Positions 51,415-60,519 of a stretch of 64,000 nucleotides of DNA are shown here, one piece after another (the stretch's first letter is position 1; each line of letters opens with the position of its first letter). Below the pieces are notes generated by a model. The model searched no databases, had not been told where the DNA came from, and saw nothing but the letters and a program-made list of their open reading frames with translations. The DNA lies in assembly GCA_022710725.1 (NCBI GenBank), contig JAKLGK010000006.1, positions 1 through 64,000 of the forward strand, in the 5' to 3' direction. The position numbers were made by a program, and so were the translations under genes. Source of the DNA: Verrucomicrobiota bacterium (GTDB lineage: Bacteria > Verrucomicrobiota > Kiritimatiellia > CAIQIC01 > JAGNIJ01).

Positions 51415-53972
51415 ACAAACCAGGCCGACATAAGGGGATCCAGGTCCTGACGTGGTGGCTGATCCTGTCCTTCGCGGCGGCCGCTCTTCCGCTGCGCGCC
51501 CAGCCGCCGCCCGGCTTCCCCCCGGCCCCCGAGACCGAGGCGCCGGCCCCGTCTTCCGAGCCGGCGGGTGACCAGGATCTCATCTCGCTCAATTTCCGCG
51601 ATGCCCCCATCGACCAGCTGCTGCAGTTCTACAGCGAGCAGGTCAACCGCATCCTGCTGCGGGCGCAGGGCCTGCCCGGCGGCACGATCACCCTGAAATC
51701 CGACACGCGGCTGAGCCGGCGCGACGCCCTCGATGCGATCGAGAGCGTGCTGGCGATGAACCAGGTGGCGCTGGTGCCCATGGGCGAGAAGTTCCTCAAG
51801 GTCGTGCCCATCGGCAACGTGCGCGGCGAGGGCATGAAGCTCGGCCTGGAGATGCCGGAGGCGGCGTTCCCCGAGAACGACCAGCTCGTCAGCCAGGTGG
51901 TGCCCCTCAAGTACATCGAGCCCGCCGAGGCCAACACGATCCTCGCCAGTTTCCTGCACGCCGCGTTCGGCAAGGTCCAGGTCCTGGAGCGGACCAACAG
52001 CCTGCTCATCACCGACACCGCGTCGAACATGCAGCGCATCCTGGAAATCCTCGCCTACGTGGACCAGCCCACGGTGACGGACGTCATCGTCCGCATCTTC
52101 CCCATCCACCACGTCGAGGCCTCGAAGCTGGCCAGCAGCCTGAACGAGCTGATCGCCGAGAGCCAGGCCAAGGAGGAAAAGCCCCGGGTCGCGACGGTCG
52201 CCCCGGCCGTTCCCACCCCGCCCGGCGTCATCCGCGCCCGCCAGGCGGGCGCGGGGGGGGCGACCGAGCAGGACATCGAGGCCGCGCTGGCCGAGCGCGG
52301 CATGGTGCAGGGCAAGGTCAAGATCGTCGCGGACGACCGCACCAACATCCTGATCATCATGTCGAAGCCGGCCAACTTCAAGTTCTTCGAGGACATCATC
52401 AACGCGCTGGACCAGGAGGTGAACCCGGAGGTGGAGGTCAAGGTCCTCCCGCTGGAGTTCGCCAAGGCGAAGGACATCGCGGGCATCCTCAACGAGTTCA
52501 TCGGCGCCGCGACCTCCGAGTCCAAGGACGCGCCCGCCGCGGCCACCGGGCAGACCCCGGCCGAGGGGACCACGCCCGAGGCGGCGCGCAGCCAGGCGCT
52601 GCAGGAGTTCGTGGCGCAGCGGGCCGAGGCGCGCATGCGGCAGATCGCGGCCGGCGAGAAGACCCGCATCGGCGAGCTGTCGCCCAACACGAAGATCCTG
52701 GCCGACGAGCGCACCAATGCCCTGCTGCTGATGGGTCCCGTCAACGACATCAAGACGCTGATGGAGATCATCCAGCAGCTCGACACGATGCTCGCCCAGG
52801 TCCTCATCGAGGCCGTGATCCTCGAGGTCAGCCTCACCAAGAGCCTCGACTACGGCGTGGACTGGCTCCAGCGCTCCATGGCGGTGTACGAGGACCGGAA
52901 CGCGGGCGCCAACGGCGGCGTCACCGTCAGCCAGCCGCTCTATTCCTTCGGGGGCGGCCAGCGGCTCAACGACGGCACGGTGTACAAGGACGGCAGCCAG
53001 ATCACGCGGTCCGACAGCGGCATCGGCGCCGGCGGGCTCACCTATTACACGACGCTGGTCAACCTCAACATCGACGCGGTCATCCGCATGGCGGCCGGCT
53101 CCTCGGACGCCCGGATCCTCTCGACGCCGGTGATCCTGACCACCGACAACACCGAGGCCACGATCGTCGTCGGCGAGGAGCGCCCGGTGGTCACCTCCAC
53201 CAGCACCTCCAGCGGCGGGCAGCAGACCTCCAGCTACGAGTACCGGAACATCGGCATCGACCTCACGGTGACCCCGCGGATCAATCCCGCCCGCTTCGTC
53301 ACCATGGAGATCAAGCAGTCGGCCGACAACGTCGGCGGCTTCGAGCTGATCGACGGCAACCGCGTTCCCGTGATCACGAAGCGCGAGATGGCCGCCCAGG
53401 TCGCCGTCGGCGACCGGTCCACCATCGTGCTGGGCGGCCTGGTCAGCAACGACCGCCGCGCCTCCCGCGTCAAGGTGCCCATCCTGGGCGATATCCCGCT
53501 GCTCGGCACCCTTTTCCGGGCCGACACGCGCAACGATAACCGCACCGAGCTGCTGGTGCTGATGACGCCCTACGTGCTGATGGACCAGGACGAGGCGAAG
53601 AAGGAAACCGCGCGGCTGCACCGCGCGACGCGCTATTCCCAGACCCGCTGGCAGCGCGGGTGGTCGGACAGCGAACTGGCCGGCCCGGCGAAGACCCGCG
53701 AACTGAAGCAGGCGCCCGCCCTCCTGGACGATCCCGGCACGCGCAAGCCGCGCAAGGCGAAGAAGGCGGACGAGGCGCCCGCGGAGGCGCCGAAAGCCGC
53801 CGCCGAGGCCGCGCCGGCCACCAACGCGCCGCCGCCGGCCCATTTCATCGTCACCGTGCCCGAGGACATCTCGTCCTCCCTCTTCAGTTCGCCCGCGCCG
53901 GCCGGCGACGCCGGGGCGGAAGCGGCGCCGGAGGGCGGGGGAGAGGATCCCAACGCGCCCGTGCCGCCGTGA
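51411..53972 (+). CDS. gspD: Type II secretion outer-membrane secretin GspD
   Basis: 853 residues, ATG overlapping the gspM stop (ATGA). Signal peptide to about 35, an N0 domain (ISLNFRDAPIDQLLQFYSEQ), N1-N3 domains with VVPLKYIEPAEANTIL, IFPIHHVEASKLASSLNEL and VLPLEFAKAKDIAGILNEF, then the secretin pore (ARILSTPVILTTDNTEATIV, VPILGDIPLLGTLFR, TELLVLMTPYVL). N2-N3 linkers have Pro/Ala-rich inserts. The tail of about 120 residues is rich in Ala, Pro and Lys and may replace an S-domain or bind the wall. No GspC or pilotin is visible in the window. Confidence 0.95.
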   Translation: MNKPGRHKGIQVLTWWLILSFAAAALPLRAQPPPGFPPAPETEAPAPSSEPAGDQDLISLNFRDAPIDQLLQFYSEQVNRILLRAQGLPGGTITLKSDTRLSRRDALDAIESVLAMNQVALVPMGEKFLKVVPIGNVRGEGMKLGLEMPEAAFPENDQLVSQVVPLKYIEPAEANTILASFLHAAFGKVQVLERTNSLLITDTASNMQRILEILAYVDQPTVTDVIVRIFPIHHVEASKLASSLNELIAESQAKEEKPRVATVAPAVPTPPGVIRARQAGAGGATEQDIEAALAERGMVQGKVKIVADDRTNILIIMSKPANFKFFEDIINALDQEVNPEVEVKVLPLEFAKAKDIAGILNEFIGAATSESKDAPAAATGQTPAEGTTPEAARSQALQEFVAQRAEARMRQIAAGEKTRIGELSPNTKILADERTNALLLMGPVNDIKTLMEIIQQLDTMLAQVLIEAVILEVSLTKSLDYGVDWLQRSMAVYEDRNAGANGGVTVSQPLYSFGGGQRLNDGTVYKDGSQITRSDSGIGAGGLTYYTTLVNLNIDAVIRMAAGSSDARILSTPVILTTDNTEATIVVGEERPVVTSTSTSSGGQQTSSYEYRNIGIDLTVTPRINPARFVTMEIKQSADNVGGFELIDGNRVPVITKREMAAQVAVGDRSTIVLGGLVSNDRRASRVKVPILGDIPLLGTLFRADTRNDNRTELLVLMTPYVLMDQDEAKKETARLHRATRYSQTRWQRGWSDSELAGPAKTRELKQAPALLDDPGTRKPRKAKKADEAPAEAPKAAAEAAPATNAPPPAHFIVTVPEDISSSLFSSPAPAGDAGAEAAPEGGGEDPNAPVPP

Positions 53973-54060
53973 GCCTTCGGCGGCCCGGCTTTGAGCCTTG
54001 ACGCGTGCGCACCCCGGCCGTAGTGTTTCCCGGTTCGTGTAATGGAAAGGAGCACCGGTT

Positions 54061-55161
54061 ATGGCAGTCATTGATTTCGGCGGCGTGAAGGAGAAGGTCA
54101 TCACCCGCAAGGAGTTCCCGCTCTCGAAGGCCCGCCAGGTCCTCAAGGGCGAGGTCATCGCGATCATCGGCTACGGCGTGCAGGGCCCCGCCCAGTCGCT
54201 GAACCTCAAGGATAACGGCTTCAAGGTCATCATCGGCCAGGCCCCCGAGTTCAAGCGCGACTGGGACCGCGCGGTCGCCGACGGCTGGGTGCCCGGCAAG
54301 ACCCTGTTCGACATCGAGACCGCCGTCAAAAAGGCGACGGTCATCCAGTTGCTCGTCTCCGACGCCGCCCAGCGCGCCGTCTGGCCGACCATCAAGAGGA
54401 ACCTGAAGAAGGGCGACGCGCTCTACTTCTCGCATGGTTTTTCGATCACGTACAAAGACCAGAGCGGTGTCGTGCCGCCCAAATGGGTGGACGTGATCAT
54501 GGTCGCCCCGAAGGGTTCGGGCACGTCCGTCCGCCGCAACTTCCTGTCCGGCGCGGGCATCAATTCCAGCTTCGCGATCTACCAGGACGCGACCGGCCGC
54601 GCGAAACAGCGTTGCCTGGCGCTCGGGATCGGGATCGGCTCGGGCTACCTCTTCCCGACCACGTTCCCGCACGAGACCAACAGCGACCTGACCGGCGAGC
54701 GCGGGGTGCTGATGGGCTGCCTCGCGGGCGTGATGGAGGCCCAGTACGACACGCTCCGCAAGAACGGCCACTCGCCGAGCGAGGCCTTCAACGAGACCGT
54801 CGAGGAACTGACCCAGAGCCTGATCCGCCTCGTGGACGAGCGCGGCATGGACTGGATGTACTCGAACTGCTCGGCCACGGCCCAGCGCGGCGCGCTGGAC
54901 TGGAAGCCGAAGTTCAAGGCCGCCGTGATGCCGGTCTTCCGCAGGCTGTACAAGCGCGTCTGCAGCGGCCAGGAGGCCGAACGCGTGATTAAGATCTGCG
55001 GCAAGAAGAACTACCAGCAGCGCCTGGCGAGGGAACTGGCGGCCATCCGGGATTCCGAGATGTGGCGCGCCGGCGCCGCCGTGCGCGCGCTGCGCCCGAG
55101 GGAAGTCGGGCGCGAGATCAAGAGCGGCACCAAGGGCGTCGGCGGCCGGGCTGCGAACTGA
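54061..55161 (+). CDS. ilvC: Ketol-acid reductoisomerase (class I)
   Basis: 366 residues. NADP-binding GYGVQGPAQSLNLKDNG, the VAPKGSGTSVRRNF segment and the metal-binding HETNSDLTGERGVL region with its Asp and Glu. The last third is the knotted helical domain. It converts acetolactate to dihydroxyisovalerate in valine, leucine and isoleucine synthesis. The sequence belongs to the branch with SHGFSITYKD and VAPKGSG, seen in Bacteroidota and PVC bacteria. GAAAGGAG precedes the ATG by about 8 bp. The gene stands alone, without ilvB or ilvN, and is followed by a strong terminator. Confidence 0.96.
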   Translation: MAVIDFGGVKEKVITRKEFPLSKARQVLKGEVIAIIGYGVQGPAQSLNLKDNGFKVIIGQAPEFKRDWDRAVADGWVPGKTLFDIETAVKKATVIQLLVSDAAQRAVWPTIKRNLKKGDALYFSHGFSITYKDQSGVVPPKWVDVIMVAPKGSGTSVRRNFLSGAGINSSFAIYQDATGRAKQRCLALGIGIGSGYLFPTTFPHETNSDLTGERGVLMGCLAGVMEAQYDTLRKNGHSPSEAFNETVEELTQSLIRLVDERGMDWMYSNCSATAQRGALDWKPKFKAAVMPVFRRLYKRVCSGQEAERVIKICGKKNYQQRLARELAAIRDSEMWRAGAAVRALRPREVGREIKSGTKGVGGRAAN

Positions 55162-55184
55162 AATAGAACCCGGTAATCAGAAAA

Positions 55185-55217
55185 GGCCGCGACCCTCGAG
55201 GGCGCGGCCTTTTTTTT
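55185..55217 (+). terminator. Intrinsic terminator after ilvC
   Basis: GGCCGCG (55185-55191) pairs with CGCGGCC (55203-55209). The loop contains the further palindrome CCCTCGAGGG, and eight T residues follow. On the opposite strand the same hairpin is followed by TTTT and may also stop transcription from parA. Confidence 0.93.
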
Positions 55218-55242
55218 CGGAGATCGGCCGCAAGCGGCCTTC

Positions 55243-56148
55243 CTACGGGGCGGGGGGAGGCGGGGGGGCGGGCACGGGTTCCGCCGCGGCCGGGTCCGGG
55301 GGCGGGGGCGGGGGGGCGGGCGGCGCCTCCGCGTGGGCCGGCGCCTCCTCGCCCTCGTCCTGCTCCCGGCCGGCCAGCTTCCGGCGCTTCAGGAATTCCC
55401 GGGCGAGCTGGCGGTAGGCGGCCGAACCGGTGCAGTGCCGGTCGTAGAGGATCACGGGCTTGCCGTAGCTCGGCGCCTCGCTCAACCGCACACTGCGCGG
55501 GATCAGGGTCTCGAACACCCGGTCGCCGAAATGGTTCAGCACTTCCTGGACGACCTGCTGGGATAGGTTCGTCCGCACGTCGTACATCGTCAGCACGATG
55601 CCCTCGATGCGCAGGCCCGGGTTGGCCCCGCTGTCGCTGATCCGCTGGATCAACTTCGCGATGACGCTCAAGCCCTCGAGGGCGTAGTATTCGCACTGGA
55701 TCGGGATGAGCAGCGATTCCGAACCGGCCAGCGCGTTCATGGTCAGGATGCCCAGCGACGGCGGGCAGTCGACGAGGATGTAATCGTAGCGGTCTGACGC
55801 GGCCACGGGGGCGACGGCCTCCTTGAAGCGGTGCAGGTAGCGGTCCGCGCGGGCGATGTCCACCTCGGCGCCGGCCAGGTCGAGCTCGGAGGGCACGACG
55901 TCCAGCCGGTCCATCGCGGTCTTCTGGATGAGCGGGTCCAACGGCATCTCGCCGAGCAGGGCGCGGTAGATGCTGGCGCCGTCCTTTTTTTCCAGCCCCA
56001 GGCCGCTGGTCGCGTTGGCCTGCGGGTCGAGGTCGATCAGGAGGATCCTCTTGCGCCGCTCGGCGAGGCAGGCGGCCAGATTGACACACGTCGTGGTCTT
56101 GCCGACGCCGCCCTTCTGGTTCGCCACCGCGATGATCGGAATCGCCAT
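55243..56148 (-). CDS. parA: ParA/Soj-type partition ATPase
   Basis: 301 residues. Deviant Walker A KGGVGKTTT near residue 11, LLIDLDPQANATSGLG, VDCPPSLGILTMNAL Walker B, and the LIPRSVRLSEAPSYGKP segment near 220: the normal chromosomal ParA/Soj pattern. About 45 C-terminal residues are Pro/Ala-rich, longer than usual. The ATG at 56148 is chosen because MAIPIIAVANQKGG is the typical start; an in-frame start 13 codons upstream is unlikely. No parB is adjacent. Confidence 0.92.
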   Translation of the reverse strand: MAIPIIAVANQKGGVGKTTTCVNLAACLAERRKRILLIDLDPQANATSGLGLEKKDGASIYRALLGEMPLDPLIQKTAMDRLDVVPSELDLAGAEVDIARADRYLHRFKEAVAPVAASDRYDYILVDCPPSLGILTMNALAGSESLLIPIQCEYYALEGLSVIAKLIQRISDSGANPGLRIEGIVLTMYDVRTNLSQQVVQEVLNHFGDRVFETLIPRSVRLSEAPSYGKPVILYDRHCTGSAAYRQLAREFLKRRKLAGREQDEGEEAPAHAEAPPAPPPPPPDPAAAEPVPAPPPPPAP

Positions 56149-56221
56149 AATCGGGCCGAGAATACGGGGGAAAACGGTCCGGCTCAAGCCGCAAGTTGGA
56201 GACGGGAGGCCCTCGTCCCGC

Positions 56222-59200
56222 TTACGGCGACCACACGCGCACCCGGTAGTACCGCGACGTCACACTGGCGGCGGAGAAGGTCGTGTCCGTGTAGGTGGTG
56301 GAGCCGGCCGGGCCCTGGAACGGCGAGTCCAGGTAGGCCCACCGGTTCGTGGAGTTGATCGGAGGGGCCTTGTACATGATCTGGTATCGCCGGTTCGTGC
56401 TGGTCAAAAAGCCGAGCCGGGCATGTTGGCCGGACAGGCGGGCGGGGTCCAGGAACAGCAGGCTGTCCCCGGCTTCCGGATCCGTGTCGGCCATGTACTC
56501 CTCGAAACTGTCGAACCCGTCTTCGTCGTTGTCCAGCGCGGCGTCCGCAGCGTTCGTCGGGCTCAAGTTGCGCCCGGGGGTCTCCCAGTCGTTGGGGATG
56601 CCGTCCCCGTCGATGTCGTCATCGCAGGCGTCGCCGTAGCCGTCGTTGTCCAGGTCGGCCTGGTTGGCGTTGGCGGCGAAGGGGCAGTTATCGTTGACAT
56701 CCACGTAGCCGTCGCTGTCGGAGTCGAAATTGGTATCGCACGTTTCGCAGTGGAGCACGACGTCGTCCACTTGCCAGAACATCTCGTTGCGGGCATTGGC
56801 ATAGCGGAAGCGGACCACCAGGCCGGTGTACCCGGCGGCATAGCCCGTCAGGTCGAAGGTTTCCGTGACCGGCCCCCGGTAGTCCGCGTAAGATTTCTGC
56901 CAGATGTTGGACCATGGCCCCGCCAGGCCGCTCCGGCTGACGTAGACCGTGCAGGTTTCCGAGCGATTGCCGGAATACCAGTCGAAGTCGGTCTTGAACT
57001 GCAGTTGCACCGTGCTGACCGATTCCAGATTGACGACCGGGGTGCGCAGTTCGACATCCATGGTGATCTTGGAATAGAAGCGGCTGTCCGCGATCGCCAT
57101 GCCGTTGGTGCCGCCGGTCCCATTCACGACATCCCTCGGATTGTCGAACCGCCACCGGGCCGTCCCGACATTGGTCCACAGGGTCCATCCCGTGGGCAGG
57201 ACTTCCGAGGAGAACGATTCGTAAATCAGGTTGGTGACGCTGAAGCCGCCCACGCAATCGTCGCAGGCGTCGCCGATCCCGTCGCGGTCGGCGTCGGCCT
57301 GGGTGGGATTGTAGGCGCCGACGCAGTTGTCGAGGCTGTCATGCACGCCGTCGGCGTCGGCGTCCACGGTGCAGGCGTCGCCAATGCCGTCGCCGTTGGT
57401 GTCTTCCTGACCCGGGTTGGAGGTGTTCGGGCAGTTGTCCAGTTCGTCGGGCACGCCGTCGTTGTCGGTGTCGGTGTCGCAGGCGTTGCCGTAGCTGTCG
57501 CCGTCGGTGTTTTCCTGCCCGGCGTTGAACGTGTCCGGGCAGTTGTCGGAGGCATTGGCCACGCCGTCGCCGTCCCGGTCATCGTCGCAGGCGTCGCCCT
57601 GGCCGTCGCCGTCCTGGTTGGCCTGGTCCGGGTTGTAGGTGGTAGGGCAGTTGTCTTCTTCGTTGTCGATCCCGTCGTTGTCGGCATCGGTGTCGCAGGC
57701 GTCGCCGGCCCCGTCGCCGTCCGTGTCCGTCTGGGTCGGGTTGTAGGTGTAGGGACAGTTGTCGCTGGCGTTCGACACGCCGTCGTTGTCGATGTCGTCG
57801 TCGCAGGCGTCGCCCTGGCCGTCGCCGTCGTTATCGCTCTGGATCGGGTTCCACGTATCGGGACAATTGTCTTCGCTATCGAGGAAACTGTCCCCGTCGG
57901 TATCCTGGTCAGACAGCACCAAGTTGCCCGAGGTCTGGGTTCCGTTGATGGCCCCAGGGGTGGCGGTGTTGGTTGTCCAATTCCCAGTGTTCCCGAACAC
58001 GTTGTTAGGCGCCTGCAGACTGGTGTCATCACCCGAATCCGTCGGCAAAATATGAAGATAAGTTGTCCGGCCCGGTGGAATATTAGTCGCCACGCTGGAT
58101 GGATATTTGGAAACGATATTCGTGCCGCTTCCTGCCCATGCAATCGCATCCAGGATACTTCCCGACGGGTCAAAAAGGATCAGGCCATCGGGTCCGTTTT
58201 GCAGTCCGCTGGAGTGCAGGGTCATATCCACATTGGGTATGGGATTCGTGGCATTGTTCATGCCGACGACGAAAAATCCTAGAGGCGCGCCATTGGTATC
58301 TGTGATGCCATCATTCGGGACAGTGAAGGAGGGCAAAGTAACCCTCCAAATAGTGCTGGTACCATCAGAACCATTCCAATGCCAAACCTCATAACCATAA
58401 AGATTGGTTCCCGCAGGTGCAATTATTTCATAGAACTCAATATCATCGGTGGATGCGTCATCCGGCCGCACCTCGTTGAAAAACGGCTGTGCGCTGGCAC
58501 TTGCCGAGGCAGGAAACGCGTACTGGTTGGTGTGCGTGAACCCCGGGCTGACGGCGTTGGTGCCCTGGAAGGTGTATTGGACGTAGTAATCGAAGCTGTC
58601 GCCGGCGCTTGGCGAGATGGACAGCGTGCCGGTCTGCCACTGGTTGCTGGCGCCGGCGGTCATGTTGGAGCTGGCCCAGGCGCCGCCGGCAATGCTGTAG
58701 TACGCGGTCGCGGCCAGGTTGCTGGCCGGGAGGTTGTTCTGGAGATTCACCGCGATAACCACGTCCGTGGTGTGATAGGGGGCGGAGGGGATCAGCCGCA
58801 GGGCGGAATCCAGGACGTCCGCCTGGTTGCAGGCCACGTGGGCCTTCGGGGTGGCGGAGGTCCCGGCCACGAGGGTCCACTCGTTGGTGTCGAATTCCGA
58901 CAGGGGATCGCAAACCCCGGCCTTGCGGTACACCGCGTTGCTGCGGTAGGCCCAGCTCATGGTGTAGTCGTTGGTGCTCGCGGGCTCGCCGGGCACGCCG
59001 TAGATGTCGAATTGGTTCCCCGCCGACGACTTCAGGGCGACCACGTCGTTGCCGTTGAGGAACAGGAGGTTGGTGTGGCCCAGGTCCGCGGCCGCTCCGT
59101 AGGCGTTCTGGAAATCGGAGGTCCGAGCCGCGATGACGAACGCCTGGCCTGCGCCGATGCTCTTGCTCAAGGGGATATTCAGGGCCGTGACGCCGTCGCG

Positions 59201-60319
59201 GTAGATCACCAGGCTGTAGTTGGTCAGCGAGTAGGAGGCCGTCCCGGAGTTGTAGAGCTCGACGTAGTTCGCGCCGGCATTGGTCGGGTGGTCCACGACC
59301 TCGCTGATGTACGCCACGGGATTCAGGCAGGGGAGGGCATCAATGAGGTTGATATCGGAGAAGAGCAGCAGGTGATCCGAGGCGTTGGTGCTGGTGCCGG
59401 CCGGCAGCGGGGAGCCGTATTTCGGAAGGCCGCCTCCCGCGTCGTACGCCGAGTTGTAGACCTCGCCCGCCGGCGCCCCGTAGGGGCTGTTCATGATCTC
59501 GTCGCTGAAAAAGATGTAGTCGAGGCGCCGCCCGGAGGAGGGATAGGTGACGACGTTGGTGCCCCCCTCCTGGTAGATGTTCATCTGTCCCATCTCGATT
59601 TCCGCCGGGCGGTCCGTGGGGTGCAGCTTGTATTTCACGGAGAAGACGATGTCCGTGCCCAGGGTGTAATCCGTCGGGAGGCCGGTGGGCAGGGTGTCGA
59701 AGGAGGCCGGCTGGTAGTCGCGCACATCCTCGTTCCAGTCGCCCATGATCACATACTCGGTGTCCAGGGGATACGATTCGCACCACTCGGCGATGTTGGT
59801 GATCTCCCGCATGATCTCGATCGCCCGGCGGAAGCGGTCCGCGCTGGTGGAGGCCGACTTGTTGTGGATTACGTAGGCGTTGAACGGATTCAGGGCCCCC
59901 GGGACGTCCACCACGATGTGCAGCGGCCAGCGCGTCATTTCCTTGGCGCCCGTCGGCTCCTTGACCTCGTAGGAGGCCGTGATGGGATAGCGGCTGTAGA
60001 AACCCATTCTCAACGTGCCGGCATACGTGCCGCCGGTACCGTAGGCCAGGTAGGGATAATTCAATTCCGCGGCAAGGGTGACCCAGTCGTTGTAATCATC
60101 ATCAATCAATTCGCAGAAGCCGACAATGTCCGGGTTGATGCGCTGGAGGATCGCCTTGACCGCGTCATAGTCCTCCGGCTGGGTATCCGTGTTGATTCCG
60201 TAATAAACGTTGAACGAGGCCACGCGCAGTTTCACCGCGTCCGCCGGAATCGCCGCGGCCATCAGGCCCAACACGCAGGCACGCCCGAGCAGGCTGCGCC
60301 ATCTGGGAACGCTTACCAT
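56222..60319 (-). CDS. Giant secreted EEP nuclease/phosphatase-like protein with LTD, TSP3 repeats and C-terminal module
   Basis: 1365 residues; GGAGG lies 8 bp before the ATG at 60319 and a signal peptide ends near IPADA. Residues ~30-335 form an EEP domain (VASFNVYYGINTD, INPDIVGFCELIDDD, YVIMGDWNEDV, SGRRLDYIFFSD, ASDHLLLFSDI with the final Asp-His). A lamin-tail domain follows (~345-450, VAYISEVVDHPTNAGANYVE). A second beta/lamin-tail-like region comes next, then six thrombospondin type 3 repeats (each ~36 residues, DNDGV..DNCP..YNP.Q.D.DGDG.GDACD), a jelly-roll domain and a seventh repeat. The last ~125 residues are the shared module (DNDEDGFDSFEEYMADTDP to YYRVRVWSP). It is probably a calcium-stabilised surface or secreted enzyme. 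Confidence 0.88.
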   Translation of the reverse strand: MVSVPRWRSLLGRACVLGLMAAAIPADAVKLRVASFNVYYGINTDTQPEDYDAVKAILQRINPDIVGFCELIDDDYNDWVTLAAELNYPYLAYGTGGTYAGTLRMGFYSRYPITASYEVKEPTGAKEMTRWPLHIVVDVPGALNPFNAYVIHNKSASTSADRFRRAIEIMREITNIAEWCESYPLDTEYVIMGDWNEDVRDYQPASFDTLPTGLPTDYTLGTDIVFSVKYKLHPTDRPAEIEMGQMNIYQEGGTNVVTYPSSGRRLDYIFFSDEIMNSPYGAPAGEVYNSAYDAGGGLPKYGSPLPAGTSTNASDHLLLFSDINLIDALPCLNPVAYISEVVDHPTNAGANYVELYNSGTASYSLTNYSLVIYRDGVTALNIPLSKSIGAGQAFVIAARTSDFQNAYGAAADLGHTNLLFLNGNDVVALKSSAGNQFDIYGVPGEPASTNDYTMSWAYRSNAVYRKAGVCDPLSEFDTNEWTLVAGTSATPKAHVACNQADVLDSALRLIPSAPYHTTDVVIAVNLQNNLPASNLAATAYYSIAGGAWASSNMTAGASNQWQTGTLSISPSAGDSFDYYVQYTFQGTNAVSPGFTHTNQYAFPASASASAQPFFNEVRPDDASTDDIEFYEIIAPAGTNLYGYEVWHWNGSDGTSTIWRVTLPSFTVPNDGITDTNGAPLGFFVVGMNNATNPIPNVDMTLHSSGLQNGPDGLILFDPSGSILDAIAWAGSGTNIVSKYPSSVATNIPPGRTTYLHILPTDSGDDTSLQAPNNVFGNTGNWTTNTATPGAINGTQTSGNLVLSDQDTDGDSFLDSEDNCPDTWNPIQSDNDGDGQGDACDDDIDNDGVSNASDNCPYTYNPTQTDTDGDGAGDACDTDADNDGIDNEEDNCPTTYNPDQANQDGDGQGDACDDDRDGDGVANASDNCPDTFNAGQENTDGDSYGNACDTDTDNDGVPDELDNCPNTSNPGQEDTNGDGIGDACTVDADADGVHDSLDNCVGAYNPTQADADRDGIGDACDDCVGGFSVTNLIYESFSSEVLPTGWTLWTNVGTARWRFDNPRDVVNGTGGTNGMAIADSRFYSKITMDVELRTPVVNLESVSTVQLQFKTDFDWYSGNRSETCTVYVSRSGLAGPWSNIWQKSYADYRGPVTETFDLTGYAAGYTGLVVRFRYANARNEMFWQVDDVVLHCETCDTNFDSDSDGYVDVNDNCPFAANANQADLDNDGYGDACDDDIDGDGIPNDWETPGRNLSPTNAADAALDNDEDGFDSFEEYMADTDPEAGDSLLFLDPARLSGQHARLGFLTSTNRRYQIMYKAPPINSTNRWAYLDSPFQGPAGSTTYTDTTFSAASVTSRYYRVRVWSP

Positions 60320-60519
60320 GATCACGACCTCCAAGCCCGTCGCCAATGTCCCTCGAATGACAATCCAAGTCAATTCAGCAGGAAACGCGCCATCAGGCAC
60401 GCTACCCTCGCAAGCCGACCGCCGATGCCTTCATCCCCGCCAAAAATGCGCGGAACGCCGTGGAAACGGCCGGAAAGACTCTCAAAATGTAAAAACTGCA
60501 AACAGGGCCGGGCGAGGTT

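Noticed and set aside
42843..53972. Type IV pilus operon
   Set aside because: GspG has the calcium-loop C-terminus, GspK is present, and H-I-J-K-L-M-D order follows type II secretion. There is no pilT and no pilin of type IV length.
55226..55239. Second terminator for parA
   Set aside because: GGCCGC-AA-GCGGCC forms a hairpin, but there is no T-tract on the minus strand after it; the hairpin at 55185-55209 is the better candidate.
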